Shown here piece by piece: positions 33,063-44,233 of a stretch of DNA of 64,000 nt (position 1 is the first letter of the stretch; every line of letters begins with the position of its first letter). Made by a program: the position numbers and the translations under genes. This stretch comes from Ascocoryne sarcoides NRRL 50072. Taxonomy: Eukaryota > Ascomycota > Leotiomycetes > Helotiales > Gelatinodiscaceae. The DNA lies in the NCBI GenBank assembly GCA_000328965.1, contig KB205939.1, forward strand, positions 3,619,597 to 3,683,596, given 5' to 3'. The notes beneath the pieces are model-generated. The model made no database searches. It had not been told where the DNA came from and worked only from the letters and a program-made list of their open reading frames with translations.

Positions 33063-34916
33063 TCATGGCAGAGTAAAGTCTGGCAACGGGTACGAGACGG
33101 AAGTTGAATTCTCCTTCCCGTTCTCTGCTTTAGTACTCGCTCGTGTCAGATATGGAAGTCTCTCCGAATACTGAGCCTGGGGCATTCTTTGGTCCTCTAT
33201 CCTCTCGCCCAACACCTCAACCCCAACATCAGATTTCCCAACGGCATCGGCTAATTCAGTCATATACTCCCTTTCTTGCCATACCCACCATACACGCCAA
33301 AGAATCATTACGAAAAGCGTCAATGGTATAGTCACTACCCAGTATATCCAGAATTTTCTCGAGATAGTAGGCGTGTCTGAGGAAGAGGATGACCATGAGA
33401 AGAACGACATGCTGAACAATGTCTTGGGTTGTTTTAGTCGAGTTTCACGAGATAGTGGGTGAAAAAGAATGAAAGGACAGGAAGCTTACTGCAACGTAAG
33501 TACCGGGCAGAAATACTGTTGTGATTAAAGCCAAGGTTTTCATTGCGCTGGAGTCTCGGGCACTTGAGACGGCAATTCTGGCATTGATCGAGTTATTAAT
33601 TTGTGACATGAAAGTATACAGCTGTAAAAATTCATTGGTCAGCTGAGTATAATCATTCTTCAAATAATAACAAGAGCGAAAGTGAAACATACAACATTTA
33701 TTTGACTGTTCACCCTCTCCTTCATACTCTTCTGGCACCAAGCAATTGAAGTTGCGTCTGTAATCATAAACTCCAATATCTCGACCACTTCCCTGTTCTC
33801 TCTCATACCCTTCCCATTCTCCTTATTCAACTCCCCCAAACACTTCTCCAAAAATTTCGTACAGTCTATGAGCCAACTCGTCACCGTCTCAAACAAGATA
33901 ATCTCCGCGAGCAACGTATGCATTTCCTGCGTAAGTTTTCGAACCTTCTCCCTAGGCATTTCTTCGGGGTTAACATCCATCTCGCTTCTCTTCACCGTTC
34001 TCGCCGCAAACACAACACCCGTCTGCTGTTCTAACGCGGTAACCTGATCAGTCAAATCAAAGGCAAAGATCTTCGCTCGATACTGATATGTATCTAGAAA
34101 CAAAGTGGGTAGTAGTATGGGATTTGTCCAAAATTGTGCAGAGCAACGGATTTGAGAGTAGATTTGGGAGAACACGGTCATATCATCCTCCGGAGGTATT
34201 TGAAAACTGCCGTAATCTTGGGCTCGGCGTTGGGGGGTGATTGATAGAGGGTATCGGAGGAGAGATTGTCGCATAGTGGGAAGAACGTCGAATAGAAAGT
34301 ATCCATAAATGAGAGCTGTGGTTATTCTGGTTGACAGGTCGTGTGACATTGCTAACAAGTAATTCCCAACTGGCATTTTTTGAGTAGCTTTAAGGACAAA
34401 TCCTATTCTTTCAAGTTTTTCGGACTCAGAACCATATTCGAACCGTCTTGAATAAGTGCCTTGATAATTGAATGCCGACTCGAGTGTTGAAGGGGGTAGA
34501 TGGAAAGATTTCTCAATAGCAAGAAAGGAATCTCTGCTCATGCTGAAGCCTGGTGGACGGTGTGAATTCCTCTCGCAAAAGCTACCCTTCTCAGAACTTG
34601 CTTTCAAAGTCTTAAGCGTACTCACAGAAGTCGAATACCACCTTCTAACACACAGCTACGGTCACGAGTCACACTTTTCGCTAGCCAATTTTCAAGATCG
34701 GATTCCATGACTTGCGTTCGATGAAGGTTACGATCCGAATGCTCTGCTCCCCGCTACGTAAGTTGTAGCGAAGACCTTCTAGAATGAGGAGAAGAGAATA
34801 TTTACCCCCGCATATTTCCAAGCCTCGACAGCATGGAGGCTGAGATTAGAATTGGTAATGTGATCTCCGTGAAAGTGGGCGATGGAAAGGAGCTCGCTGT
34901 GGCTGACTCGGAACAT
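33063..34916 (-). CDS. CorA-like Mg2+-transporter-family membrane protein
   Basis: Five exons on the minus strand, 34916-34806, 34753-34626, 34581-33693, 33621-33490 and 33422-33063, give 539 residues. The N-terminal part is the cytosolic domain usual in fungal members: MFRVSHSELLSIAHFHGDH, ESDLENWL, CERNSHRPPGFSMSRDSF. A long coiled region follows (EILEFMITDATSIAWCQKS, NVLYTFMSQINNSINARIA). The C-terminus has two membrane helices: TLALITTVFLPGTYVATLFSMSFFSW and FWIYWVVTIPLTLFVMILWRVWW. This matches fungal CorA/Mrs2-like proteins in topology. The GMN selectivity loop of true CorA channels is not evident; the equivalent position reads SMSFFSW. Ion transport is therefore inferred from fold only. 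A short Ser/charge-rich tail ends the protein. Confidence 0.83.
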
Positions 34917-35345
34917 CTTGTCTCTCAAAGCTCGGGAAAAGAAAATTAGAGATATTGAGTGAAAAGAGAGTTCAAGAAGATAAAATGGTATGAAAAGAAA
35001 AGATGAAAAGAATCATTCAGGTGCGGCTGAGGTACTGGCAGCAGACCAGGGTGTCATGTAGTGTCACAAAATAATCATGTGACCTAGCCTATGAATTGCC
35101 AGTGTTGATTAGAAAGTATAACATTCTTGTGACACACAGAATGCTGTAAGCAAAACAAGTTTAATAAAGAAAATAGAATTCATCAGATAGCAGGCTTCAA
35201 TGAATTTCATAGCCTAATAATTATCTATCTAGCGTTTGTCTCAACCTCTATTATAACACTCTATTCCCATTTGAACTTCTATACCCCCGTATTATTAAAC
35301 ATTACCAACTCTTTTTCCCCTACCACCCCCTCCTCTCACGCTCAG
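34917..35345. other. intergenic
   Basis: 430 bases between the CorA-like start and the 3' end of the acetyltransferase-like gene. AT-rich, no feature beyond the expected CorA-like promoter. Confidence 0.4.
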
Positions 35346-36990
35346 CTAGTCCACCAACCCCACCAATGCTCTCTCCAACCATGCGGCCAACTCCCTCCCG
35401 TCTTCATCAGACACAACACCCATCTCCCACCCAACACATACATTCATTGACCCGCCCTTCACAGTAGCTACCGTCACTAAGAACGGAACTCCATATAGAC
35501 ACATGGCGGCCGAAAAGATTGGCCTATCGAACGTTGCTCTCTCCTCTTCTCGACTTTCGCTACCCCCCAGCCCCCCATCCAAAACCCCAGCATTACTCAC
35601 CTCAAATGCACCCTCCTTCTTCTTTCCATATTTTCCCCAAAAGAACCCCTTGAAGTCACCTACGAACTTCAACAATCCGACATCGAAATCAGTCGGCGAG
35701 GCAATCTGCTTCGTCAGAGACTCCTTAACTTCTCTTGCGCTGCTCCACAAAGTTTCATCGTTTGCGTCTGGTTTTTCATTGTGGTTGAGAGAAGAGGATG
35801 GGGAACGACAGGGAATATAACCGCAGGGTGGATTTGGCTCTGAGGAAAAGTAGAGGTTGAGGTTGGCGACGAAATTTCCCATGTCGGTTCTTGCGTTGCC
35901 GGTGAATTTACGGAGAGATCCAGGGACTTTAGCAGGGAAGTGGGTATAGGTGGGATGGGTGTCGGATATGTGTCTGGCGACCAGAATTGTGAGGAGGGCG
36001 GTGATGGTCGTTTTTTCAGATCTGCACTTTTCAACGAGCCGAGTGACAAGCGGGGAGGAGAGAAAGAAGAAGCGGTGGTTAGGGAGTGGGGGGTGAAAAG
36101 TAGTACGGGAGATTAGGGATCCCCTCCATTCCTTCAATTGAATTAGCATTGTGTTTGTTTTAGCTTTGATTTTCATGAGGACGAAGAAAGGGTGAGATGG
36201 CTGAGAGGGTAGGGATAGGAAGTGTTGACAAACCTTTGGATCGATAGGGTTATAGATGAATGTCTTGAAGATTTGAATTATGGCATAGAAAAAGGTTATG
36301 GGGAGAGGCATTGATTCTTCAAGTGTAGACAACAAAGGTAGAAATGGAATTTTGATTATCGGTGAGGTAATGAGTGCGCTTGAATTGGCGATGAGACAAT
36401 TTAGAGACTCCAAAAATATGAGGTGAAAGGCGCTGACTGAAAGTCCGTCACCAATGCCGTGATGACTTGAGTAACTAAGAGTAAAGCTCAAGGTGCTGCT
36501 CTCAATATTACCGAATTCGCTTTCTGTAGTAAGTATATGAACTCTCCACAGAGGTAGGGCATCAACCACAATAACAGGCTCTCGGTGGACGTTTTTGATG
36601 TGAATCTCCAAATTTTGAAGCGCGCCCGATGGATCCGAATCAGGGAGTGTCCTGAGAGTAACTACTTCTTGGAGGTCTAGGGTCTTAAGTCGTTTCCATT
36701 TTGGCTCGGGCCCAGACTCATTTTCAACTGTGACACCGAGGAATGGCTGCGTTTTGAGCAGCTGCTCCAATGCGGAATAAATGACAGCTGCCAAACCGTG
36801 ACTATCAGAGGTTTGGAGGAGAGAGCGGGGAATAGTATATGTTGCTGAACACTGAACATTGTTGAAGAATTTGACGGCGTTTCGAACGATGAAGTACTTT
36901 TCAAGCTGTCCTAATTTATTGTCAGTCGGAACTTGTCATATTATTCTAATTATGATAATAACCTGCTGGTCTCAAAGTAACATCCGCCAT
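35346..36990 (-). CDS. alcohol acetyltransferase-family (HxxxD acyltransferase) protein
   Basis: Two exons on the minus strand, 36990-36963 and 36910-35346, give 530 residues. The first exon is only 28 bases (MADVTLRPA); the 52-base intron is GT-AG. The conserved N-terminal motif of the family appears as LEKYFIVRNAVKFFNNV, and the catalytic HHxxxDG motif as SSHHGIGDGLS (His160, Asp164). FTGNARTDMGNFVANLNLYF and PIFSAAMCLYGVPFLVTVATVKGG are typical of the C-terminal half. Relatives transfer acetyl groups from acetyl-CoA to alcohols such as isoamyl alcohol, or to other hydroxyls. The acceptor cannot be predicted. No membrane segment is certain. No neighbouring synthase suggests a metabolite cluster. 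Confidence 0.85.
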
Positions 36991-37203
36991 CTTGATAGGT
37001 TATGGTAGAAACAAATACAGAGCAAGAAAATGTCACGCTTTAGCGCCCAAAAATATTCAAATGTCATTTTTATCTGCCCATCTTGCTAACGAATTTGCCG
37101 ACCCCTAGCGAATTTTGTGAGGTTAAATCATCGGGACTTTGCCTCCATACGGTTTAGAGTCGGGAGGAAAAGGTCCCACTATGGAGAGACAACGGATAGG
37201 TTA

Positions 37204-37211
37204 GGTGTTGT
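37204..37211. repeat. target-site duplication, left copy
   Basis: GGTGTTGT directly before the element; identical to the right copy. Eight bases is the size expected for hAT insertion. Confidence 0.75.
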
Positions 37212-38115
37212 CAGTGGTGGGCAAACCGCCATTATTTCATTAAATAATAGCAGGGATCTCATTATTATTTATTTAATGAGCTCTGGTGACGGGTGAGACC
37301 CGTTGAGGAGCTTATTGCCTAAGCGCATGGGCCACGTGCTGCCATGTGACTGCGCGAGGCGCTTGCCCTAAGCGGGCTAGCGCGTAAACCTCAAGCACCT
37401 ACGCTACGCGATGATTAAAGCTCAACTTCTTGTAAATAATTCCCTCTTTAGCTTTACCTCTTTTAATAGAACCTGTCTGTTAGTTAAGCATAAACCCATC
37501 AGACCCGTTACAGCTCCCATTATGTAATACATAAGGTTATGTACGGTTTATATATAATTTATGTAGAAACGTGACTTTACACTTACAATTTATAATATAA
37601 AAATTGAGCAATAAGTCAGGGTGGTAAGAGTTAATAACCGTGTGTATTAAAGTTCTAAACGGCAGCTGGCTAAATACATGGTCGGGTGTCACGTGACATT
37701 AGTTCCGTGCTATATGCCACTGGCCCCGATTGAGCTTCGTGGTATAGTAGCACTAGAATCTCTTAACAATAAACATATTAAAATCTATTTTTGTATCTTA
37801 AGTTATAAGAAATAAAGCTCGTTCTAAAGTCACAGAATTTACAGCAGTATATTTTTAAGGGCCAAAGTCGAGAGTAACATGGTAATTCCTTTTAAGATCG
37901 CTATTCGTCTTTCCTATATCAGTATTATTTAGTGGTGAGTTATACAAGAGAGGAGCGACATGAAGATTCTCTAATTCTAAAGCTTCTCATTAGCTAGAAT
38001 TATGGGGCTAGTCTATTTTATGAAAAGAGCCTCAAATAATGGAAAATAATGGGAAAATCCATTAGTTTTATTATTATTTTAATGAGTGCCCCAATATAAT
38101 AATCGCCCGTCCCTA
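37212..38115. mobile_element. non-autonomous hAT-type transposable element (MITE-like)
   Basis: The 904-base segment begins CAGTGGTGGGCAA. The opposite strand of its other end begins TAGGGACGGGCGA; 8 of 13 positions match, including the GGGC core. A CAGTG-type start is characteristic of hAT terminal repeats. It is flanked on both sides by identical GGTGTTGT. Subterminal DNA on both sides is rich in CATTATT/ATTAAAAT words and forms further inverted repeats (for example CTCATTA ... TAATGAG near 37258-37280). A GC-rich island at 37290-37410 contains CACGTG. No transposase frame is present, so it would need a helper enzyme in trans. The perfect target duplication argues for a fairly recent insertion. 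Confidence 0.75.
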
Positions 38116-38123
38116 GGTGTTGT
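38116..38123. repeat. target-site duplication, right copy
   Basis: GGTGTTGT directly after the element, identical to the left copy at 37204-37211. Confidence 0.75.
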
Positions 38124-39048
38124 TAGTTCGGTCAGGGGTATTTATCCGCTATACCGCCTTAAGCTATAATCTAGTTCTCCTATGCGAAGTCAGGAGATTT
38201 AATTTCCATTTGTAGGAAGGTAAAACGCGGTAAAGTGGAAGTCCGTTCAACCGGCTACGAACTGGGTCCTTAATTAAGAGAGATGCTTCAGGTTTATTGC
38301 ACACTTTTTTCAAGAACCACAAACGTGGCTGTGTAAGCCCCATCCCACTTTCATTCTTCGCTTGCAGAGCAAATGCTATAAATCTTTGAAAGAATTGAAG
38401 ATCCGCTCTATCCCATACTTTCCAACAAACGTTTGAACTTCTTATCAAACATAGAAGCCAAATGCTTCAGAACTGCCATGTGGGTCAAGCTCCACGTGAC
38501 CTTATGTAGTATACTATTTGGGATTTCTTCCCCTTCAATTTGAGAAGAGAGCATCTCTTTAGATCAACCATTTGTAGGGGTTTAAGGTCTGAAGTAAGTA
38601 TAGAAATCCACAGAAACTACTTAACCTCCAATGCTTTTGAAGTTTCTCAAATGTCACGTGGAGCTTGAGTTATAACGGGATGTTTCAAAATTTTCGATAT
38701 AAAATAAGCTTAATTCTTAGTAAACCCAGTAGTCAGAGAAACTTAATACCCAGCATCCACCATCCACCATCCATGGTGCAGATATTTATCCGAACGCCCA
38801 ACACCTTCCGTTTATATCCCTCTTTATGCCAACAGAAACCCCAAATCTATTCAAAATTCATATCGTAAATGCTGTCTTAACATGAATAAGAATAGCATTA
38901 CCAAATAAACACCGCCAGTTAAGTTCCTAGAAGTCTAGTTACTCGGGGTATAACCGCCATCCAATCCAACATCTTCAAAATATAGGGTATCAACAACGTA
39001 GCACTAAGAACAGTCTCTAGCCAGCCACTTCCAAACAAAGGAAAATGC

Positions 39049-40242
39049 CTACGACACACATGCTGCTCCAACAATGGCATCCAACGCACTCGACTGCGTC
39101 TGTACTGTCGCCGTCCCCTCTGGCCCGCTCCACACCAGTCCTAACTGATTGTTTCCCTGGTCAGAGGCCCAAATGGCGTTCGCATTCACCTGGAGGAAGT
39201 TCCTATAAGTCGCCGCCGTCGATTCCGGCAATACATTGGCCCGGTTAACTAGGAATTGGATATTCCTCCCAAACACCCCCTTGAACTGTTCTTCATCGCC
39301 ATCACAACCCGTTGCTTCACACGCCTCATGCAATATCCCATTGCTATCTGTCAAAGCACTGATAGCGGCAAGGGCAATGGTATTGGCAAGTTCGTTGTAT
39401 GAGTTGTCGCCTGTGCTCCAGGTGAGTTCTGCCAAACCAGAAAGAATAATGCCTTGGTTATAGGAGAAAACAATGTTGCCGTCGTTTTTGCAAGTGGAGA
39501 GCACGAGACCGTTGTTGATAGTGTTGTCGCTGTTTATAAGACCAGAGTTGACAAACCAGTTGTATGCTTTCATGGCTTCTGCAAAATAATAGCCGCCGCC
39601 GTGGGCGGCAGGAAGGCGGTTAGCAAGTTTAGCCGCCGCAGTGAAGTAAAGTTCGTTTTCAACAGCGCCAACACCGGTGTGTGCCTTGTCCCACCTAAAA
39701 GAAGGTTAGTTTTGCGATGTACTGGATATGAGGCAGGGCACTTACCAGAGGCCGCCACACGCTGCTTCATCTCCCCAGGCACTTTTTGGATCTTCAAAAA
39801 TTTCCGCTGCCGTGTTGAGATAAGTTATGTCGCCAGTGACATCGTAGACCTTTATCCATGCCAGGACCCACCACAGCTCATCATCATAAAATCCATTCAG
39901 AAAGCCGGCGTTAGTGTTTGGGGCTTGTGCTAAGGTCGTAGGAAAAACAAGACTTGTCGTTGGTATGGCGAGGGCGGGGAAAAAATCTTGGAAGTCGGCT
40001 AGCATAGTAATGGCATTGGCACTGTTCCACCAATAGTTGGACCAAAGACCTGTACTTGCTGTGTACCAAGTCTGTAACTGATCAATCCCGGCCTGCGCGT
40101 ATGCTACATATTGGGCCTGAGTTTCTCGACGACTTATGCGCTCCCCAATCTGGTGGGAGTGGGAATTCCCTGCCAGAGGGATGGCACTTGATATCGAAAG
40201 AGTTGCGAAGGCCGCGAAAAGTTTGGGTGTAGAGTAATGCAT
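39049..40242 (-). CDS. secreted GH76 alpha-1,6-mannanase-family protein
   Basis: Two exons on the minus strand, 40242-39746 and 39694-39049, give 380 residues. I chose ATG 40242 (MHYSTPKLFAAFATLS); the frame extends two codons further, but they begin with GTG. A signal peptide covers about residues 1-20 (ends SSAIPLA). The catalytic Asp pair of family 76 is Asp120-Asp121 in GFYDDELWWVLAW. TWYTASTGLWSNYWWNSANAI and CGGLWWDKAHTGVGAVENELY (across the intron) are strong family blocks, as is VFSYNQGIILSGLAEL. GH76 enzymes act on alpha-1,6-mannan, either fungal wall cross-linking (Dfg5/Dcw1 type) or degradation of external mannan. There is no hydrophobic C-terminal GPI signal, so a freely secreted form is likely. 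Confidence 0.92.
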
Positions 40243-41653
40243 TATCACGTGTAAGTATATCCCAAGTTTAGAAAGAAATGAAAAGGAACGGCTGGTAAAG
40301 TTGTGAGAAAGGAGTGATCAAACTTTGCCTGCCTTGCCAAAACGGCCAAAGGAGCGGTCTCGAGTCTTTATAGAGCACGGCTCCCAACCGCCAAGGGCAT
40401 GGGAGCATAGCTATTAGGAATAACAAGGCTCAGCTGTCTAACAAAAGAACTCGGACTTTATCCAAACATGGTTGGTCCAATTGAGACTCAATTGGCCCAC
40501 ATCGCCTTGTTTTAGATCGCCTCACCCCTGATGAACTCTAGAACTTGTGAAGCGAGGCCGCAGCGAGCACTTAGACCGCAATGACAACAGGGCACTTTTA
40601 GGACAAGGAGCAATGCATAAGGATTTCATCTCATCTCTAGAAGAGTGGAGCAGCACTTGCCCCCACGCCGAGTCGATTGGGTAATTATCCTATGGATCTC
40701 CTGTTTCCAAAGCAATGGAAATGTCCTTAATAATTTCTGATCTTGGCTTAAAGGGGAAAAGGGAGATCAACGTGTTCCTGCAGAATGGCCCTTGCATTGC
40801 CGGTATAGAAAAATCCCCGACGAATATCAATTGACAGAGATTTGAAGAGGACAGCACCTGAACAAGCTGTCTGCACTAACTTCCAACCCTCCACCCAGTT
40901 ATGAGAAGCGCGAGGAGGGCGACTAGAACGTGGTTCCATAAAGTTCGTGGTCTTGAACATCATTAGTTGGGCGCATATATATAGACGGGGCTAGTCGTGC
41001 AGTTTATGAAACGCCAACATAATTGTAGGGGATCCAGTTGAGCCAATACCGAGGATTTCAGCCCTGTTCCATTGTTGGGGCCGCCTGGAAGCTTCCGGTC
41101 TCCGAGATAAGGTACGTTCTGTAGATTGACAGTGCCGGAGCGGAAGTTCGTCGCATCTTTAACAATCGTATTCCTCATCCCAAGGACTTAGTTGAGAAGT
41201 CTAAAGATCGACTTCAAATTGGATAAAATTGGATTTCGAGGTCAAGGTTTGGGCTCGCTTAAGGCTGGTGATCCTTGAATGCTGTGGGCTAGATCTTAAG
41301 GTTGCTTGGGAGACCGTGCAACTCATAGCCTGCATAGTCACGATTTATTCTACCCTCGCTATCTTACATACAATATCTAGTATTCAATAGTCTACTAATC
41401 CGCCCTTCTAGTCTCTCTGGTACAGCTCAATCCTTCTATAATTATTGAAGTATATATTTATACTTGAGTTCTTCTAATTAGCGTCTCACTACGTACATAT
41501 CTAAGCCTCACACACCCCTTGCAATCTGATTTGTTATCTGTCACGCGATTATTCTGTGCCTTTGGTACGTACATACTCCAGAAAATCCCCAACTACAGCT
41601 TCTGATCATTTCTGGTGCTCAGCCCAGCAAGGACCCTTCACATCCAACTCGAT
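40243..41653. other. divergent promoter region of the GH76 and P5C reductase genes
   Basis: 1.4 kb between divergent starts. It holds the TATA-like box of the GH76 gene. Frames at 40748-41178 (minus) are short, overlap nothing recognised and are not called. Confidence 0.45.
40367..40372 (-). promoter_or_regulatory. TATA box of the GH76 gene
   Basis: The minus strand reads GCTCTATAAAGACTC, about 125 bases upstream of the ATG at 40242. Confidence 0.45.
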
Positions 41654-42601
41654 ATGGCGACCTCAAACGCCGCCCCAGCCAGCGGCCTAGGCAAAACCTT
41701 AACTATAATTGGATGTGGTATGTTTCCTGCCCGTAGCCCCCACAAACCATCAAATGTCAAATGCTCACGTCATATAGGAACCATGGGCGCTACCATTTTG
41801 TCACGACTTCTGGCTTCCTGTACCAAAGCTCTGGAGAAAGGCGAAGAGCCAAGAATATCCCATTTCATCGCAACCGTTAATAGTGAAGCGTCAGCTGACA
41901 AGCTAAGCGCCCGCTTTACTAGTGATCGTGTTGAGGTTATATGGGGAGACAACGTGAAAGCGATGAGGGATGGGGACCTTGTACTGCTGGCTTTCAAGCC
42001 ATACATGATTGATTTGGTGCTCAAGAAGCCGGGAGTGAGGGAAGCATTGGCCGGGAAGCTAGTGATTAGTGTTCTCGTAGGATCTCCCACGCGAAAGTTT
42101 GAAGAGGCGGTTCCTCCCAGGAGTGGCAATGAGGCGTACTTTCTTCAGAGGGCGATGCCTAATCCCTCTGCTGAGTTTGGGGAGGCCATGACAATTGTTG
42201 AAGTGCTCCCTGATATGCCTCAAGAGCATCAGGAGATGACGACCTGGATATTCTCACAATGTGGAAAGATCTCGCTTCAGCCACCGGAGCTTTATGACAT
42301 AGGTGGGGTGGTATCTGGAGTCTCTGTGGCTTTACTTTCGGTGGCATTTGATGGCATGCTCGATGGGGCTGTTAATCAGGGGTTAAAGAGAGGGGATGCA
42401 AAGAAGATTCTAAGCCAAGCTCTGTTCTCGATGGCTAAGTTGCTAGAAGAGGAGCATCCGGCATTGTTGAGGGAGAAGTTTTCGAGTCCAAAGGGCACTA
42501 CTATTGATGGTATATTGAGTTTAGAAGAAGATCGTGTCAGGTTTGCTTTCAGCAAAGCTGTCATCGCAGCTTCAAAGAGGAGCCATGAAATCGGAAAATA
42601 G
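41654..42601 (+). CDS. pyrroline-5-carboxylate reductase (proline biosynthesis)
   Basis: Two exons, 41654-41717 and 41778-42601, give 295 residues. ATG 41654 (MATSNAAPAS) is chosen; 13 upstream codons are open but begin with GTG. The 60-base intron interrupts the dinucleotide-binding loop, which after splicing reads LTIIGCGTMGATI. Other landmarks are LLAFKPYMIDLVL, RAMPNPSAEFGEAMT, the dimer-domain helix DIGGVVSGVSVALLSVAFDG, and the P5CR signature around SSPKGTTIDGILSLEE near the C-terminus. It reduces 1-pyrroline-5-carboxylate to proline with NAD(P)H, the last step of proline synthesis. The length is typical. Convergent with the Chl4 gene. Confidence 0.93.
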   Translation: MATSNAAPASGLGKTLTIIGCGMFPARSPHKPSNVKCSRHIGTMGATILSRLLASCTKALEKGEEPRISHFIATVNSEASADKLSARFTSDRVEVIWGDNVKAMRDGDLVLLAFKPYMIDLVLKKPGVREALAGKLVISVLVGSPTRKFEEAVPPRSGNEAYFLQRAMPNPSAEFGEAMTIVEVLPDMPQEHQEMTTWIFSQCGKISLQPPELYDIGGVVSGVSVALLSVAFDGMLDGAVNQGLKRGDAKKILSQALFSMAKLLEEEHPALLREKFSSPKGTTIDGILSLEEDRVRFAFSKAVIAASKRSHEIGK

Positions 42602-44233
42602 ACATTAATTAGACTAGATAGATAGCTGTTGATAGTAAGTAAAGAAATGGTTTTACCCATCAGCCCTTCACAATCTTTTAGCCATGAACTCAACACTGGA
42701 CCTTTCACAGGACTCTAGAATGCTAACAAAGGTTCTTTATTCACTACCCCTCAAGTTCCTAGTCTCTGCTCAGACTATAAAAGAAACCTCCACCCTGCCA
42801 TTGAAAGACAACTTACGCTTCCACGCCACGCTACTACAGACAAAAATATAATACTACATAGCGACTACGCAATTATATTTATTATGTTGTTAAACCTTTC
42901 AAATGCTGTCTCTGTCGCCTATTCTCGACTCGTTATAGAAGAGATAATATTCAGCAAACTCTGTTCTAGAAATATTACAGCTTCTTCCTCTTTGAAATCA
43001 AATGTATCTTGCTGCTACCATCCTTAAACAGAATTTGACGCTCGAAAGGGTATCAATGTACAACTTACTATTGTCAAGTTCTGAAATCTACAGCCATCTT
43101 TTATATCAATCGGCCCATATTGAAGTTATTGTAAGCAAAAGTCCGTAAATAACGTCTAATCATTTCAAGCCCGTGACTTCACTCCCCTCCCCCTACCCTC
43201 CCCATCTTTTCAGAGATATGCATTTATTATAAAACCCTATTATTAAATTTCAAGAACTCATAGTGGTGGATACCTGAATACTGGCTTATATTATACTGCC
43301 TGCTTCCAAGAAGCGAAGGAGAGCAAAATCGCATTCTCCGAGACGATTTTCTAGCCCTTTCAGGAGAATGTAGTCTTCTTTTGTCACTTCTTGCAGATTT
43401 TATAGTCGTCGGCCGTGAATTGTTGTCATTCATAAACTGATCGTCAACTTTCACCCCCTTAACCCTGGCCACCTCACTAGCACAACCCGTCTGAACCAAA
43501 AATAATTACCCGACTGAGACGATTTACTTAAACGTTTAGTATGTTTACCGCTAATCATAACCTTGACTTATTGCTTCACGTTTCTCTTTCCTGCGCCTCA
43601 CAGTCCACCCCCCTTTCTTATGCCCTTCTTATAGCTTCTATTCATAAGTTAAAGTAATATTCACAATCCATCCATCTCATTTCAACCTTAATATACTCAT
43701 CAACTGTTATTCTTAAACAATTTACTAGATGTTGTGATCCAGGAGCACTCTTTCAGATATAAAAAGCATTGCCGCTGCTGTTTTACATGGCAGCCTCATT
43801 AAGACGATATAGGCCAGACGATATAGGATCCGCCTCGGCTGATCTCTAAACAACATGGTTGATATCTCACTCCAATGGCCCCATCCTAATTTCTATTGCA
43901 ACTCTCCATCCAAGCAATTCATAGTATGCTCAGTTTAGATGCACGTCACCGTCGAATAATATTTGAATCCTTAGTGCTCTTGACAGCCACTATCAGTATC
44001 TTTTACTCTCAATTTCGTACGAAGAGTCAAATCGAGAATATCGCCATTAATGGCAACATTTTTTATAGCGTATCATATTTGATCGGAAATGTGCTTTCGC
44101 CTCAAAGCAACTAGGATATCAGGTATCCTCTGTCCCATCCCATCCCAGCTCTTAAGACATCCCGACTCCAAACACCAAAGTGCCCTCATCTATATCATTA
44201 CACGTTGCACCCATCTCTACACGCCCAAACAGA
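42602..44233. other. intergenic, convergent
   Basis: 1.6 kb of AT-rich DNA between the 3' ends of the P5C reductase and Chl4 genes. Small frames (for example 43227-43499 minus) lack recognised features. Confidence 0.5.

Larger units (their letters stand above)
36991..39048. other. intergenic, AT-rich, carrying a hAT-type element
   Basis: 2 kb with no protein gene. It contains the 904-base element described separately (37212-38115). Flanking sequence is AT-rich. At 38755-38775 there is a short CATCCAC-type triplet repeat. Confidence 0.5.

Noticed and set aside
40748..41178. Two adjacent minus-strand frames upstream of the GH76 gene
   Set aside because: No start context, no motif, and they sit in a probable promoter.
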